In this document: positions 43,943-52,277 of the stretch, one piece after another | Layout of the letters: the number at the start of each line of letters is the position of its first letter | Numbering within the stretch: position 1 is the stretch's first letter | Origin: an uncultured Clostridia bacterium | GTDB lineage: Bacteria > Bacillota > Clostridia > TANB77 > CAG-508 | DNA: 62,534 nucleotides | Assembly (NCBI GenBank): GCA_934121885.1 | Contig: CAKOVH010000009.1 | Location: forward strand, 1 to 62,534 | Direction of reading: 5' to 3' | Notes under the pieces: generated by a model | Told to the model about the DNA's origin: nothing | The model's database searches: none | What the model saw: the letters and a program-made list of their open reading frames with translations, nothing else | Made by a program: the position numbers and the translations under genes

Positions 43943-44575
43943 ATGAAAAAAAATGAAATAATTGATTTAATAAATATTTTAAATAAAACATACCCAGATG
44001 CAAAATGTAGTCTTGATTTTGAAACACCTTTTGAACTATTAGTAGCTGTAATTTTATCTGCACAATGTACAGATGATAGAGTAAATAAAGTTACACCTAT
44101 TCTTTTTAAGGTATGTTCTACACCTGAAGAATTTAGTGCAATTCCAATTGAAGATTTAGAAAATTTAATACATCCTTGTGGATTTTATAAAAATAAAGCC
44201 AAAAATATAAAGCTTACTTCTGAAATAATTATTTCAAAATTTGATGGAAAAGTTCCTCAAACAATGGAAGAACTTATGAGCCTTCCTGGAGTTGGTAGAA
44301 AAACAGCAAATGTTGTAATGTTAGAAGCATTTAATAAACCTCAAGGAATTGCAATTGATACACATGCAAAAAGATTATCAAATAGAATAGGGCTTTCAAG
44401 TGAATCTGATCCAGAGAAAATAGAAAAAGATTTAATAAATATAATTCCTAAAGAATATTTTAAAGATATTAATCATGTATTTATGTGGCATGGACGAAAT
44501 ACTTGTACTGCACGATCACCAAAATGTGAGAACTGTCCTATCGCAAATTATTGTAAAAGTTTTATAAAACATTAA
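43943..44575 (+). CDS. nth: Endonuclease III
   Basis: 210 residues. Bifunctional base-excision glycosylase/AP lyase acting on oxidised pyrimidines. The HhH motif and catalytic Lys are in LPGVGRKTANVVMLEAF (Lys near residue 119), the catalytic Asp in IAIDTHAKRLSNRIGL, and the [4Fe-4S] cluster Cys are CTARSPKCENCPIANYC at the C-terminus. LLVAVILSAQCTDDRVN is also conserved. The gene is single, with its own promoter region and a terminator. Confidence 0.97.
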   Translation: MKKNEIIDLINILNKTYPDAKCSLDFETPFELLVAVILSAQCTDDRVNKVTPILFKVCSTPEEFSAIPIEDLENLIHPCGFYKNKAKNIKLTSEIIISKFDGKVPQTMEELMSLPGVGRKTANVVMLEAFNKPQGIAIDTHAKRLSNRIGLSSESDPEKIEKDLINIIPKEYFKDINHVFMWHGRNTCTARSPKCENCPIANYCKSFIKH

Positions 44576-44594
44576 AATTTTGCATATTTATATA

Positions 44595-44627
44595 AAAACA
44601 CTTCATACTATATTATGAGGTGTTTTT
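44595..44627 (+). terminator. Terminator of nth, overlapping the next gene's ribosome site
   Basis: Arms AAAAACACTTCATA (44595-44608) and TATGAGGTGTTTTT (44614-44627) pair with one G-U, followed by T residues. The right arm contains GAGGTG, the only good ribosome site for the small gene starting at 44629. Confidence 0.7.
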
Positions 44628-44628
44628 T

Positions 44629-44766
44629 TTGATTAATATTAATTGTTCTTCAAACTGTAAATATCAAAAAGATGGAAAGTGCTTTTTAGACAAGGTACAG
44701 GTTCAAAAAGTATTTGGAAACTCTGATTGTGTTTACTATGTAAAGAAAACAAATTCAAAACAATAA
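44629..44766 (+). CDS. Small cysteine-rich protein (45 aa)
   Basis: 45 residues from a TTG at 44629. It has a CxxxC...C...C pattern: INCSSNCKYQKDGKCFLDKV ... SDCVYYV. Small clostridial proteins of this exact shape are often mislabelled hydroxymyristoyl-ACP dehydratase; the four Cys suggest a metal site. Its GAGGTG site lies inside the nth terminator stem, so its translation may depend on read-through or unfolding. Confidence 0.6.
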   Translation: MININCSSNCKYQKDGKCFLDKVQVQKVFGNSDCVYYVKKTNSKQ

Positions 44767-44848
44767 TTTTTATTCTTCAATTGACATTTTTTCTATGTAA
44801 TTGTATTATATATTATATATTTTATAATTATTATAGGAGGAATATACA

Positions 44849-45979
44849 TTGAAAAAATTATTAAAATTTAAAACATTTTTTATTTCTATCATGTTATTAT
44901 TATTATTATCACCTTTGTGTATGGCAGTAAATGAAACAGCTGATAATACAAATGTTGTAAGTACAACTAATCAAACAGATGGAGAAGAAATTCAATATCA
45001 GTTCGTAGCATCTGATTTATACAAATTTGATACAGATGTTACTGTTGATGATATTGTTGATGGAAACGTATTTGCTTTTGGTCAAAACATTACTATTTCA
45101 GGAGAAATTGGTGGAGATGTATTTGCTTTTGGCAATAACGTAACAGTTACAAAAGAGGGATATGTTCATGGAAGCATTTTTGTAATGGGAAATAATGTTA
45201 CAATTGATGGTATTGCTTATGATATTTACGGATGTGCTTCAAAGCTTGTTATTGATACTAATTCAATTATCGCAAGAGATGTAAGAATAGCTTGTAACGA
45301 TTTAACTATAAATGGTCAAATTAAAAGAGATGCATATATAGTTGCAGATAATTTTAAATTAGCTGATAATTCTTCTACTTTAATATCTGGAAATTTAAAA
45401 TATCAATCAAGTTCAGAAATTTCAATTCCTGATGGTGCTGTTGGTGGAACAGTTACATATAATAAACCTGAAGAAAAAACTGAGACTGTTTTTAGCAAAG
45501 TTTTATCTTATGTTAGAAATATAGTTTCTACACTTTTATATTCTTTAGTTATAGCATTACTAGTTATATTCTTAGCACCAAACTTTAAAGAAAAAACAGC
45601 AGAACTAACAAAAAATAAATTGCCTTTATCACTTGGTATTGGTATTTTAACAATAATTGCTGTATTTGCTATATCACTTGCATTATTTTTCTTCACAGGC
45701 GGTTTAGGAATAGGTATTTCAGGTTTAGCAATTACACTTCTTATTGTTGCTCTTACAATTTCAAAAACAGTATTTGCAATTGGATGTTCTAAATTAATCA
45801 TTACGAAAATGAATAAAGATAATAAAGGAATGCATATTTTATTTACTGAATTAGTTGTATTATTAATTAGTTTAGTTGAAATTATTCCTTTTGTTGGAGG
45901 ACTTGTAGGATTTATTACTTCAATGATGGGACTTGGAATTATTGTTTTAAATATTATTTCTAAAAAACAAACACAATAG
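44849..45979 (+). CDS. Bactofilin-like/polymer-forming membrane protein
   Basis: 376 residues. A signal peptide (about 1-27) is followed by right-handed beta-helix repeats of the polymer-forming type (about 60-205): VDGNVFAFGQNITISGEIGG, DVFAFGNNVTVTKEGYVHG, SIFVMGNNVTIDG, ARDVRIACNDLTINGQIKR. The second half has four or five membrane helices (about 230-250, 265-300, 305-320, 335-370). True bactofilins are cytoplasmic and lack a signal peptide, so here the helix would face outside, with a membrane anchor. Function unknown; relatives are annotated polymer-forming cytoskeletal protein. TAGGAGGAA precedes the TTG start. Confidence 0.8.
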   Translation: MKKLLKFKTFFISIMLLLLLSPLCMAVNETADNTNVVSTTNQTDGEEIQYQFVASDLYKFDTDVTVDDIVDGNVFAFGQNITISGEIGGDVFAFGNNVTVTKEGYVHGSIFVMGNNVTIDGIAYDIYGCASKLVIDTNSIIARDVRIACNDLTINGQIKRDAYIVADNFKLADNSSTLISGNLKYQSSSEISIPDGAVGGTVTYNKPEEKTETVFSKVLSYVRNIVSTLLYSLVIALLVIFLAPNFKEKTAELTKNKLPLSLGIGILTIIAVFAISLALFFFTGGLGIGISGLAITLLIVALTISKTVFAIGCSKLIITKMNKDNKGMHILFTELVVLLISLVEIIPFVGGLVGFITSMMGLGIIVLNIISKKQTQ

Positions 45980-46012
45980 AAACTTCAAATGTTAAATAAA
46001 TAATATAAAAGG

Positions 46013-46042
46013 AAAAAGGATTTCATAAAAGAAATCCTTTTT
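46013..46042 (+). terminator. Terminator after the bactofilin-like gene
   Basis: A perfect 12-bp stem (AAAAAGGATTTC / GAAATCCTTTTT) with a 6-base loop and T tail. Confidence 0.85.
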
Positions 46043-46062
46043 TACATATACAAAGTTACCTT

Positions 46063-46108
46063 TGGCTGTAGCAATTGCGAAGCAATTGTGTACATGTGGT
46101 GAAGCCAC
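46063..46108. repeat. Tandem palindromes downstream of pyrG
   Basis: Two hairpins lie end to end: TGTAGCAATTGC-gaa-GCAATTGTGTACA (46067-46094, one mismatch) and GTGG-tgaag-CCAC (46096-46108). A TGGCT/AGCCA pair spans them. It is unusually GC-containing for this genome and is not followed by a clear T-run, so a REP-type or structured 3' element is as likely as a terminator. Confidence 0.5.
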
Positions 46109-46113
46109 TTTTC

Positions 46114-47712
46114 TTATTCTTTACAACTTTTAATTAATTCTACAAATAATGGTGCTGGCTTGTCCGGTCTAGATTTAAATTCTGGATGGAATTGAGCTGC
46201 AATATAATATGGATGATCCTTTATCTCAATTATTTCTACTAATTGTCCATCAGGTGATGTTCCAGATAATATTAACCCCTTATCTTCCATTTGTTCTCTA
46301 TAATCATTATTGTATTCAAAACGGTGTCTATGTCTTTCATCTATCTTTTCATCTTTGTAAACTTTTTTAGCAAGTGTTCCATCTTTTATTATGCATGGAT
46401 AACTTCCAAGTCTCATGGTTCCACCCTTTTTAGTTACATCTTTTTGATCATACATAATATGAATAACTGGATTTTTACTTAACTCATCAAATTCTTCAGA
46501 ATTTGCATCTTCTATTTTTAATACATTTCTTGCAAATTCTATAACAGCCATTTGCATTCCTAAGCATATACCTAAAAACGGAATCTTGTTTTCTCTTACA
46601 TATCTTATTGCTTCAATCATGCCCTCAATTCCTCTTGTTCCAAATCCTCCTGGAACAACAATTCCATTTATTCCGTTTAACTTTTCTGCCACATTTTTTC
46701 TTGTTATTTGCTCAGAATCTATTAATTTAATTTTAACTTTAACGTTATTTTCAGCTCCAGCATGGTGTAAACTTTCGATAACAGATAAATATGAATCATC
46801 TAGTTTTACATACTTTCCTACAATTCCAATTTCTACCTTCTCGTTTAATTCTGCCTTCTTTATTTTATCAACTAATTTTTCCCATTCTTCATTTTTAGGC
46901 TCACTACTATCTAATCTTAAATGATTACATACCTCAGTTGCTAGCCCTTCTCTTTCTAACATAATTGGAACTTCATATAAACAAGATGCTGTCTTGTTTG
47001 CTATAACACTACTTTTTCTTACATTACAAAATAGGGCAATTTTCTCTCTTAAATTTTCAGGAATATCAACTTCTGTTCTACAAACTAATATGTCTGGTTT
47101 TATTCCATATGATTGCAATTCTTTTACAGAATGCTGTGTAGGTTTTGATTTTAATTCATTTGATCCACTTATATATGGAAGTAATGTAACATGAATATAC
47201 AAAACATCATCTGCTGGATTTTCAAGTCCCACTTGTCTTATTGCCTCAATAATTGATAATCCTTCAATATCACCAACAGTTCCTCCAATTTCTGTTATAA
47301 CTATATCCACATCTGTATCTTCAAAAGAGTATATTTTTTCTTTTATTGCATTTGTAATATGAGGTATTACTTGTACTGTTTTTCCTAAGTAATCTCCTCT
47401 TCTTTCTCTTTCAATTACTTCTTTATATATTTTACCCATTGTAACACTACAATTAGCTGATAAATTTTCATTGGTAAATCTTTCATAATGACCTAAATCT
47501 AGGTCTGTTTCTGCTCCATCATCTGTAACAAATACCTCGCCATGTTCGTATGGGCTCATTGTTCCAGGATCAACATTTATATAAGGATCAAACTTTTGAT
47601 TTATAACTTTATACCCTCTATTTTTTAGTAATCTGCCAAGTGATGCTGCTGTTATTCCCTTTCCAAGTCCAGATACTACTCCTCCTGTTACAAATATATA
47701 CTTTTTTCTCAT
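46114..47712 (-). CDS. pyrG: CTP synthase
   Basis: 532 residues. Amidoligase domain (KYIFVTGGVVSGLGKGITAASL with P-loop, and DPYINVDPGTMSPYEHGEVF) and glutamine amidotransferase domain with nucleophile Cys in FLGICLGMQMAVIEFARN and the His/Glu pair in AQFHPEFKSRP. It makes CTP from UTP, glutamine and ATP. The hairpin upstream may attenuate it, or may terminate acpP. TTAGGAGGAAAT precedes the ATG. Confidence 0.98.
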   Translation of the reverse strand: MRKKYIFVTGGVVSGLGKGITAASLGRLLKNRGYKVINQKFDPYINVDPGTMSPYEHGEVFVTDDGAETDLDLGHYERFTNENLSANCSVTMGKIYKEVIERERRGDYLGKTVQVIPHITNAIKEKIYSFEDTDVDIVITEIGGTVGDIEGLSIIEAIRQVGLENPADDVLYIHVTLLPYISGSNELKSKPTQHSVKELQSYGIKPDILVCRTEVDIPENLREKIALFCNVRKSSVIANKTASCLYEVPIMLEREGLATEVCNHLRLDSSEPKNEEWEKLVDKIKKAELNEKVEIGIVGKYVKLDDSYLSVIESLHHAGAENNVKVKIKLIDSEQITRKNVAEKLNGINGIVVPGGFGTRGIEGMIEAIRYVRENKIPFLGICLGMQMAVIEFARNVLKIEDANSEEFDELSKNPVIHIMYDQKDVTKKGGTMRLGSYPCIIKDGTLAKKVYKDEKIDERHRHRFEYNNDYREQMEDKGLILSGTSPDGQLVEIIEIKDHPYYIAAQFHPEFKSRPDKPAPLFVELIKSCKE

Positions 47713-47742
47713 TTTACATTTCCTCCTTCTTTTATTTTAAAA

Positions 47743-47808
47743 ACAAAAAAAATAGACTAAAATTAAAACTAAAAATTTAGTTTTTTTTTAATCTATCTTT
47801 TTTTATTT
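47743..47808 (-). terminator. Hairpin between acpP and pyrG
   Basis: A long AU-rich stem (AATAGACTAAAATTAAAAC region paired with its T-rich complement, with mismatches) is followed by eight T residues on the minus strand. It lies between the acpP stop and pyrG start and could terminate plsX-acpP or attenuate pyrG. I see no G-run at a transcript start, so the Bacillus-type pyrG mechanism is not evident. Confidence 0.6.
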
Positions 47809-47823
47809 ACTCATCATTATTGC

Positions 47824-48066
47824 TTATGCAATGTGATCTTTTATGTAGTCAACTACATCTCCTACTGTTGCAACTTTTTCTGCATCAGCGTCTGGAATTT
47901 CTATATCAAATGCTTCTTCTAAAGCCATTATTAATTCAACAATGTCTAATGAATCAGCTCCTAAGTCATCAATAAAAGATGCTTCCATTGTAACTGCTGT
48001 TTCAGCAACACCTAATTGCTCAACAATTATACTTTTAACCTTTTCAAAAACTTCCTCTGAACTCAT
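47824..48066 (-). CDS. acpP: Acyl carrier protein
   Basis: 80 residues, acidic. The phosphopantetheine serine is in DDLGADSLDIVELIMALEE (Ser near residue 38), followed by FDIEIPDADAEKVATVGDVVDYI. It carries growing fatty acids. plsX is upstream on the same strand with a ~97-base gap, a common pairing. Confidence 0.96.
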   Translation of the reverse strand: MSSEEVFEKVKSIIVEQLGVAETAVTMEASFIDDLGADSLDIVELIMALEEAFDIEIPDADAEKVATVGDVVDYIKDHIA

Positions 48067-48163
48067 TATATAAGTTCACCTCCCTTTATTCTTTTTAATT
48101 TATCTAATCTAAACAATAATACATATTAATTTAATTGTCAAGATTTTTTATAAATTATTTTAT

Positions 48164-49237
48164 TTATTCTAAATTTGTCGAATTAGCTTCATTTATTAAA
48201 TCACTTTTTTCAACTGTTTTTACTTTTTCAAACTCTTCAATCATATGGTCTACAGTTTTATTTTTAACAAATTGTTCTGCTTGTTTTATAGTAAATTCAA
48301 ATAGTTTCTCATCACTACTTCCATGAGCCTTTACTACTGGTTTTTTAACCCCTAAAAATAAAGCTCCTCCATATTCTTTATAATCAACAGTCTTTTTAAA
48401 ACGATTTATTGCAGGTAATGCTGGAACTGCTGCTAATTTTGATAACATATTCTTTTTTAAGCTTTCTGTTAATGTTCTTTTTACAAATTTTCCAAGTCCC
48501 TCAACAGCTTTCAAAAATACATTTCCAGTAAATCCATCTGTAACTAGAATATCAAGCTTTCCATTAAAAGCATCTCTACCTTCTACATTACCAACAAAAT
48601 TTATATCTAATTCTTCGGCTTTTTCTTTTAATAAATGATATGATTCTTTTGTTAGTTCATTTCCCTTTGTTTCTTCAGTTCCTATATTTAAAAGACCTAC
48701 TGTTGGATGTTCATTTCCAAAAGTATTTCTTAGGTAAATAGTTGCCATTTGAGCAAATTGTAGTAAATTTATTGGTTTGCAATTTGTATTTGAACCACAG
48801 TCCATAAGTACTAATCTACTTTTATATGATGGAAGAATTCCGGCTAGTGCTGGTCTATCTATTCCTTTTATTCTACCAATTAATAAAGTTGCTCCTGTAA
48901 GTAGTGCTCCAGAGTTTCCCGCTGAAATAAACACATCACCTTCGCCTTGTTTTAACATATTAAAACCTACTACCATTGACGAATCTTTTTTTCTTTTTAT
49001 AGCTTGTGTTGGAATATCAACCATCTCAATTGTTTCTGTTGTATGATGTATACTTAGTCTATTTGATATTTCTGATATATCATCTTTTCCATATAGTTCT
49101 TTAATTCTGCTATTAATTATATCTTTGTTTCCGATTAGTATAACTTCTGCATCAATTTGTTCAATTGCTTTTACGGCTCCTTTTATATTGGCGTCTGGTG
49201 CATTATCTCCACCCATTGCATCTAGTAATATTTTCAT
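48164..49237 (-). CDS. plsX: Phosphate acyltransferase PlsX
   Basis: 357 residues. It makes acyl-phosphate from acyl-ACP for phospholipid synthesis. Signatures are LLDAMGGDNAPDANIKGAV, VVGFNMLKQGEGDVFISAGNSGALLTGA, LLNIGTEETKGNEL and GNVEGRDAFNGKLDILVTDGFTGNV. The C-terminus has HGSSDEKLFEFTIKQA. It precedes acpP on the same strand. No FapR-type operator is visible upstream. Confidence 0.97.
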   Translation of the reverse strand: MKILLDAMGGDNAPDANIKGAVKAIEQIDAEVILIGNKDIINSRIKELYGKDDISEISNRLSIHHTTETIEMVDIPTQAIKRKKDSSMVVGFNMLKQGEGDVFISAGNSGALLTGATLLIGRIKGIDRPALAGILPSYKSRLVLMDCGSNTNCKPINLLQFAQMATIYLRNTFGNEHPTVGLLNIGTEETKGNELTKESYHLLKEKAEELDINFVGNVEGRDAFNGKLDILVTDGFTGNVFLKAVEGLGKFVKRTLTESLKKNMLSKLAAVPALPAINRFKKTVDYKEYGGALFLGVKKPVVKAHGSSDEKLFEFTIKQAEQFVKNKTVDHMIEEFEKVKTVEKSDLINEANSTNLE

Positions 49238-49393
49238 TAAAATTCCTCCAGATTGTTTTATACAATATATATTATTATTTTATCATTTTATAACTTATAT
49301 TGTACAAAGTCAATTATTTAATATGCATTTTATATCTAATTTTTTCATTTTGCAAGTTATTTGACTACATAGTCTATAATTCTAAAGACAATC

Positions 49394-49430
49394 AAAAAGC
49401 CAGCTTATTTTGTTTATAAGCTGACTTTTT
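49394..49430 (-). terminator. Terminator of the M23 peptidase gene
   Basis: A 14-bp stem with one G-U pair (AAAAAGCCAGCTTA / TAAGCTGACTTTTT) and a 9-base loop, T-rich on both sides, sits right after the peptidase stop. Confidence 0.8.
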
Positions 49431-49432
49431 CA

Positions 49433-50368
49433 TTATTTATATAAATAATATTGTGGGTTTAATGATACCCCGTTTTTTACAACTTCAAAATGTAAATGGT
49501 TACCTGTTGAGTTACCTGTCGAACCAACAGCTGCAATTACATCTCCTGCCGTTACTGTTTGACCTTGTTTTACGTACAATGCACTACAATGCGCATAATA
49601 TGTCATAATTCCATTTCCGTGTGATACTTTAACAACATTTCCATATCCACCACTATATCCTGAAAATACTACAGTTCCTGATGCAGCTACTTTAATTTTT
49701 GTTCCTTTTGGTGCTGCAATATCAAGTCCTGAATGTCCGCTACTTCTTATACTTTCCATATTTCCAAATCTGGATGTGATTGTTCCAGATATAGGTGTTA
49801 CAGATAATGTTACTCCATTTAATGATGCTACTTTTGTACTTGAACTTGATGAATAACTACTATATGATGATGTTGAATAAGTTACTTTTGGTATTTTAGC
49901 ATCTAGAGTTTTTGTAAGTTCTGTTTTGGCTGTTTTTATTTCTTTTACATTTTCTGATTCGTTATCTGTTGTAATAACCTCTTGTAATGCTATTTTAACA
50001 CTAACTTTATTTTTGTATTTACTTTCTAATTCTTTTACTAGACTTTCAGCTTCTTCTAGATTTGCTACTGTTGCACTTTTCTTTCCATCTAGTGTCACTG
50101 CATAAAATTTATATGTTGTTTCAGCACTATCTTCTATCTTGGCTAAAATTTCTTCATTTTTTACTTCTTCATCTTTGTTTACAAATGTTAGTGTATATTC
50201 TGGCATTTTTTCAATTACTGTATATAATTTATTATCTTTTTCTTTATTTATAATTTCATTTACAGATAGTTCAAATTGTTCTTTATCTGATATATATCCT
50301 AGTTTCTCTCCATCTACAGTTACCTCACATACTAATTTGTATTTTAGTAATATAACTGCAATTATCAT
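49433..50368 (-). CDS. M23 family metallopeptidase (membrane-anchored), start uncertain
   Basis: 311 residues from the first ATG. The C-terminal M23/LytM domain has ITSRFGNMESIRSSGHSGLD (HxxxD), YGNVVKVSHGNGIMTYYAH, and HLHFEV. An N-terminal repeat/G5-like region (about 20-150) precedes a Ser/Thr-rich linker. The reading frame continues 25 codons upstream with IVAIALFMIIAVILLKY, completing a membrane helix that the ATG version would cut short. The best ribosome site (AAAGGAGA, 50454-50461) precedes only ATC/ATT codons in that frame. M23 enzymes cut peptidoglycan cross-links; this type is often needed for sporulation or division. Confidence 0.85.
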   Translation of the reverse strand: MIIAVILLKYKLVCEVTVDGEKLGYISDKEQFELSVNEIINKEKDNKLYTVIEKMPEYTLTFVNKDEEVKNEEILAKIEDSAETTYKFYAVTLDGKKSATVANLEEAESLVKELESKYKNKVSVKIALQEVITTDNESENVKEIKTAKTELTKTLDAKIPKVTYSTSSYSSYSSSSSTKVASLNGVTLSVTPISGTITSRFGNMESIRSSGHSGLDIAAPKGTKIKVAASGTVVFSGYSGGYGNVVKVSHGNGIMTYYAHCSALYVKQGQTVTAGDVIAAVGSTGNSTGNHLHFEVVKNGVSLNPQYYLYK

Positions 50369-50671
50369 AAACAGTGCAATCGCTACTATATTGATAAGTT
50401 TAACTGCTTCTTTTGTGTAGTATTTAAATTTCCTGTTTAAAATACAGATTCACTCTCCTTTTCTTATCGCGTGACAAATTCTATTATACCATATATTTTA
50501 AACAATTTCAAATAACATATACCTTTTTATTCTAAATTAAGTAAAAAGAGCCTTTTAATCATTTTTGCATTTTAAATTTTCTACCACTTTGCTCTGTTTT
50601 TCTCTTTTTTTCTCTCGTTTTCTCTTTTTTTCATTAGTTGACTTATTAATTTTATGCCTATATTTGCCAGA

Positions 50672-51445
50672 TTACTTGTATATTCTTTTAATATGATCAA
50701 TTGCATTTTTTTCTAATCTTGATACTTGAGCTTGAGATATTCCTATTTCATTTGCTACTTCAATTTGAGTTCTACCTTCAAAAAAACGTTTTGATATTAT
50801 CATTTTTTCTTTTTCATTTAATTTTTTCATTGCCTCAGCTATTGTAATTGTTTCAGCCCAATATTCATCAGTATTCTTTTTATCTTTTATCTGATCTCCA
50901 ACATAAATATTATCCATATCATTATTTCCTGCCGGCTCTTGAAGTGATATAGGAACTTGTATTGCATCCAAACTCATTACAATTTCTTCTTTAGGTATTT
51001 CTAATATCTTTTCTAAATCTTCTATTGTTGGTTCTCTATTATTTGTTTTTGAAAACTTTTCTTTTTCAGTTAATACTTTATATGCTAAATCTCTTATTGA
51101 TCTACTTACTCTTATTGTATTATTATCTCTTAAATATCTTTTCACCTCACCTATAATCATCGGCACAGCATATGTTGAAAACTGGCAGTTTTGATTTAAA
51201 TCGAAATTATCCATGGCTTTTATTAGCCCAATACAACCAACCTGAAATAAATCATCTGCATTTTCACCTCTTGCATAAAATCGCTTTATAACGCTTAAAA
51301 CAAGCCTTAGGTTACTATTTATAAATTTTTCTCTTGCTTCTTCATCTCCATTTTTTACCGCTATTAATAGTTCTTTCTTTTCTTCATTTGATAGTACAGG
51401 CAATTTGCTGGTATTTACACCGCATATTTCCACCTTGTTAATCAA
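50672..51445 (-). CDS. sigG: RNA polymerase sporulation sigma factor SigG
   Basis: 257 residues. The start INKVEICGVNTSKLPVL is highly typical of SigG. Region 2 has ADDLFQVGCIGLIKAMDNFDL and CQFSTYAVPMIIGEVKRYLRD; regions 3-4 end RTQIEVANEIGISQAQVSRLEK. SigG drives late forespore genes. The TTG start has AAAAGGAGG upstream. It lies directly downstream of sigE, in the usual spoIIGA-sigE-sigG order. Confidence 0.97.
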   Translation of the reverse strand: MINKVEICGVNTSKLPVLSNEEKKELLIAVKNGDEEAREKFINSNLRLVLSVIKRFYARGENADDLFQVGCIGLIKAMDNFDLNQNCQFSTYAVPMIIGEVKRYLRDNNTIRVSRSIRDLAYKVLTEKEKFSKTNNREPTIEDLEKILEIPKEEIVMSLDAIQVPISLQEPAGNNDMDNIYVGDQIKDKKNTDEYWAETITIAEAMKKLNEKEKMIISKRFFEGRTQIEVANEIGISQAQVSRLEKNAIDHIKRIYK

Positions 51446-51545
51446 AGAAAAAACCTCCTTTTAGAAACATGTTATTTACATTATTTCCAAAAAAAGGTCT
51501 TTTATTCAAATTTTATTTTAACTATTTTTATGTATCTAATTTTTT

Positions 51546-52277
51546 CTATCCTGTTTTACTCATAATGTCTTTTTTCATTTTATTTATAATTTTCTTTTCT
51601 AGCCTAGATATATAGCTTTGTGAAATTCCAAGCATATCTGCAACTTCTTTTTGTGTTTTTTCGTTTCCACTTATAAAGCCAAACCTAAGCTCCATTATAT
51701 TTCTTTCTCTATTACTTAGTTTTTGTATTGAAGCTCTAAGTAAGGTTTTATCAACTTCATCTTCAATTCTTCTAGATGTAATATCTGAATCAGTTCCTAA
51801 TATATCAGATAATAAAAGTTCATTTCCGTCGCCATCTTGATTTAAAGGCTCATCTATCGATATTTCGCCCTTTAGCCTATTGCTTCTTCTTAAATACATA
51901 AGTATTTCATTTTCTATGCATCTTGATGCATATGTTGCAAGTTTAATCTTTTTATCTGTATTAAATGTATTAATTGCCTTCATAAGTCCTATTGTTCCTA
52001 TCGATATAAGATCTTCTATTCCAACTCCTGTGTTTTCAAATTTCTTTGCTATATATACAACAAGCCTTAAATTTCTTTCCACCAATGTCTGTCTTATTTC
52101 TTCCTCACCATTAGAAAGTCTTTCTAATAATTCTGCTTCTTCCTCTGGCGACAATGGTGGTGGCAATGTTTGGCTTCCCCCTATGTAGTAAATTGGTAGA
52201 TTACAGGTTTCGTCATCTCCTATATATTTTACATATATCGTACTTATACTATCTTTTAATAGCTGTAATAAGTTCAT
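51546..52277 (-). CDS. sigE: RNA polymerase sporulation sigma factor SigE (pro-form)
   Basis: 243 residues including an N-terminal pro-sequence (about 1-27) that SpoIIGA removes. Region 2 reads GIEDLISIGTIGLMKAINTF, then ATYASRCIENEILMYLRRSNR. Region 4 ends TQKEVADMLGISQSYISRLEKK. SigE drives mother-cell genes. Its start overlaps the end of spoIIGA by 29 bases, so the protease and its substrate are translationally coupled. Confidence 0.97.
   Translation of the reverse strand: MNLLQLLKDSISTIYVKYIGDDETCNLPIYYIGGSQTLPPPLSPEEEAELLERLSNGEEEIRQTLVERNLRLVVYIAKKFENTGVGIEDLISIGTIGLMKAINTFNTDKKIKLATYASRCIENEILMYLRRSNRLKGEISIDEPLNQDGDGNELLLSDILGTDSDITSRRIEDEVDKTLLRASIQKLSNRERNIMELRFGFISGNEKTQKEVADMLGISQSYISRLEKKIINKMKKDIMSKTG

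Noticed and set aside
49238..49393. FapR-type operator near plsX
   Set aside because: No match to the known FapR site was visible; only AT-rich sequence is seen.
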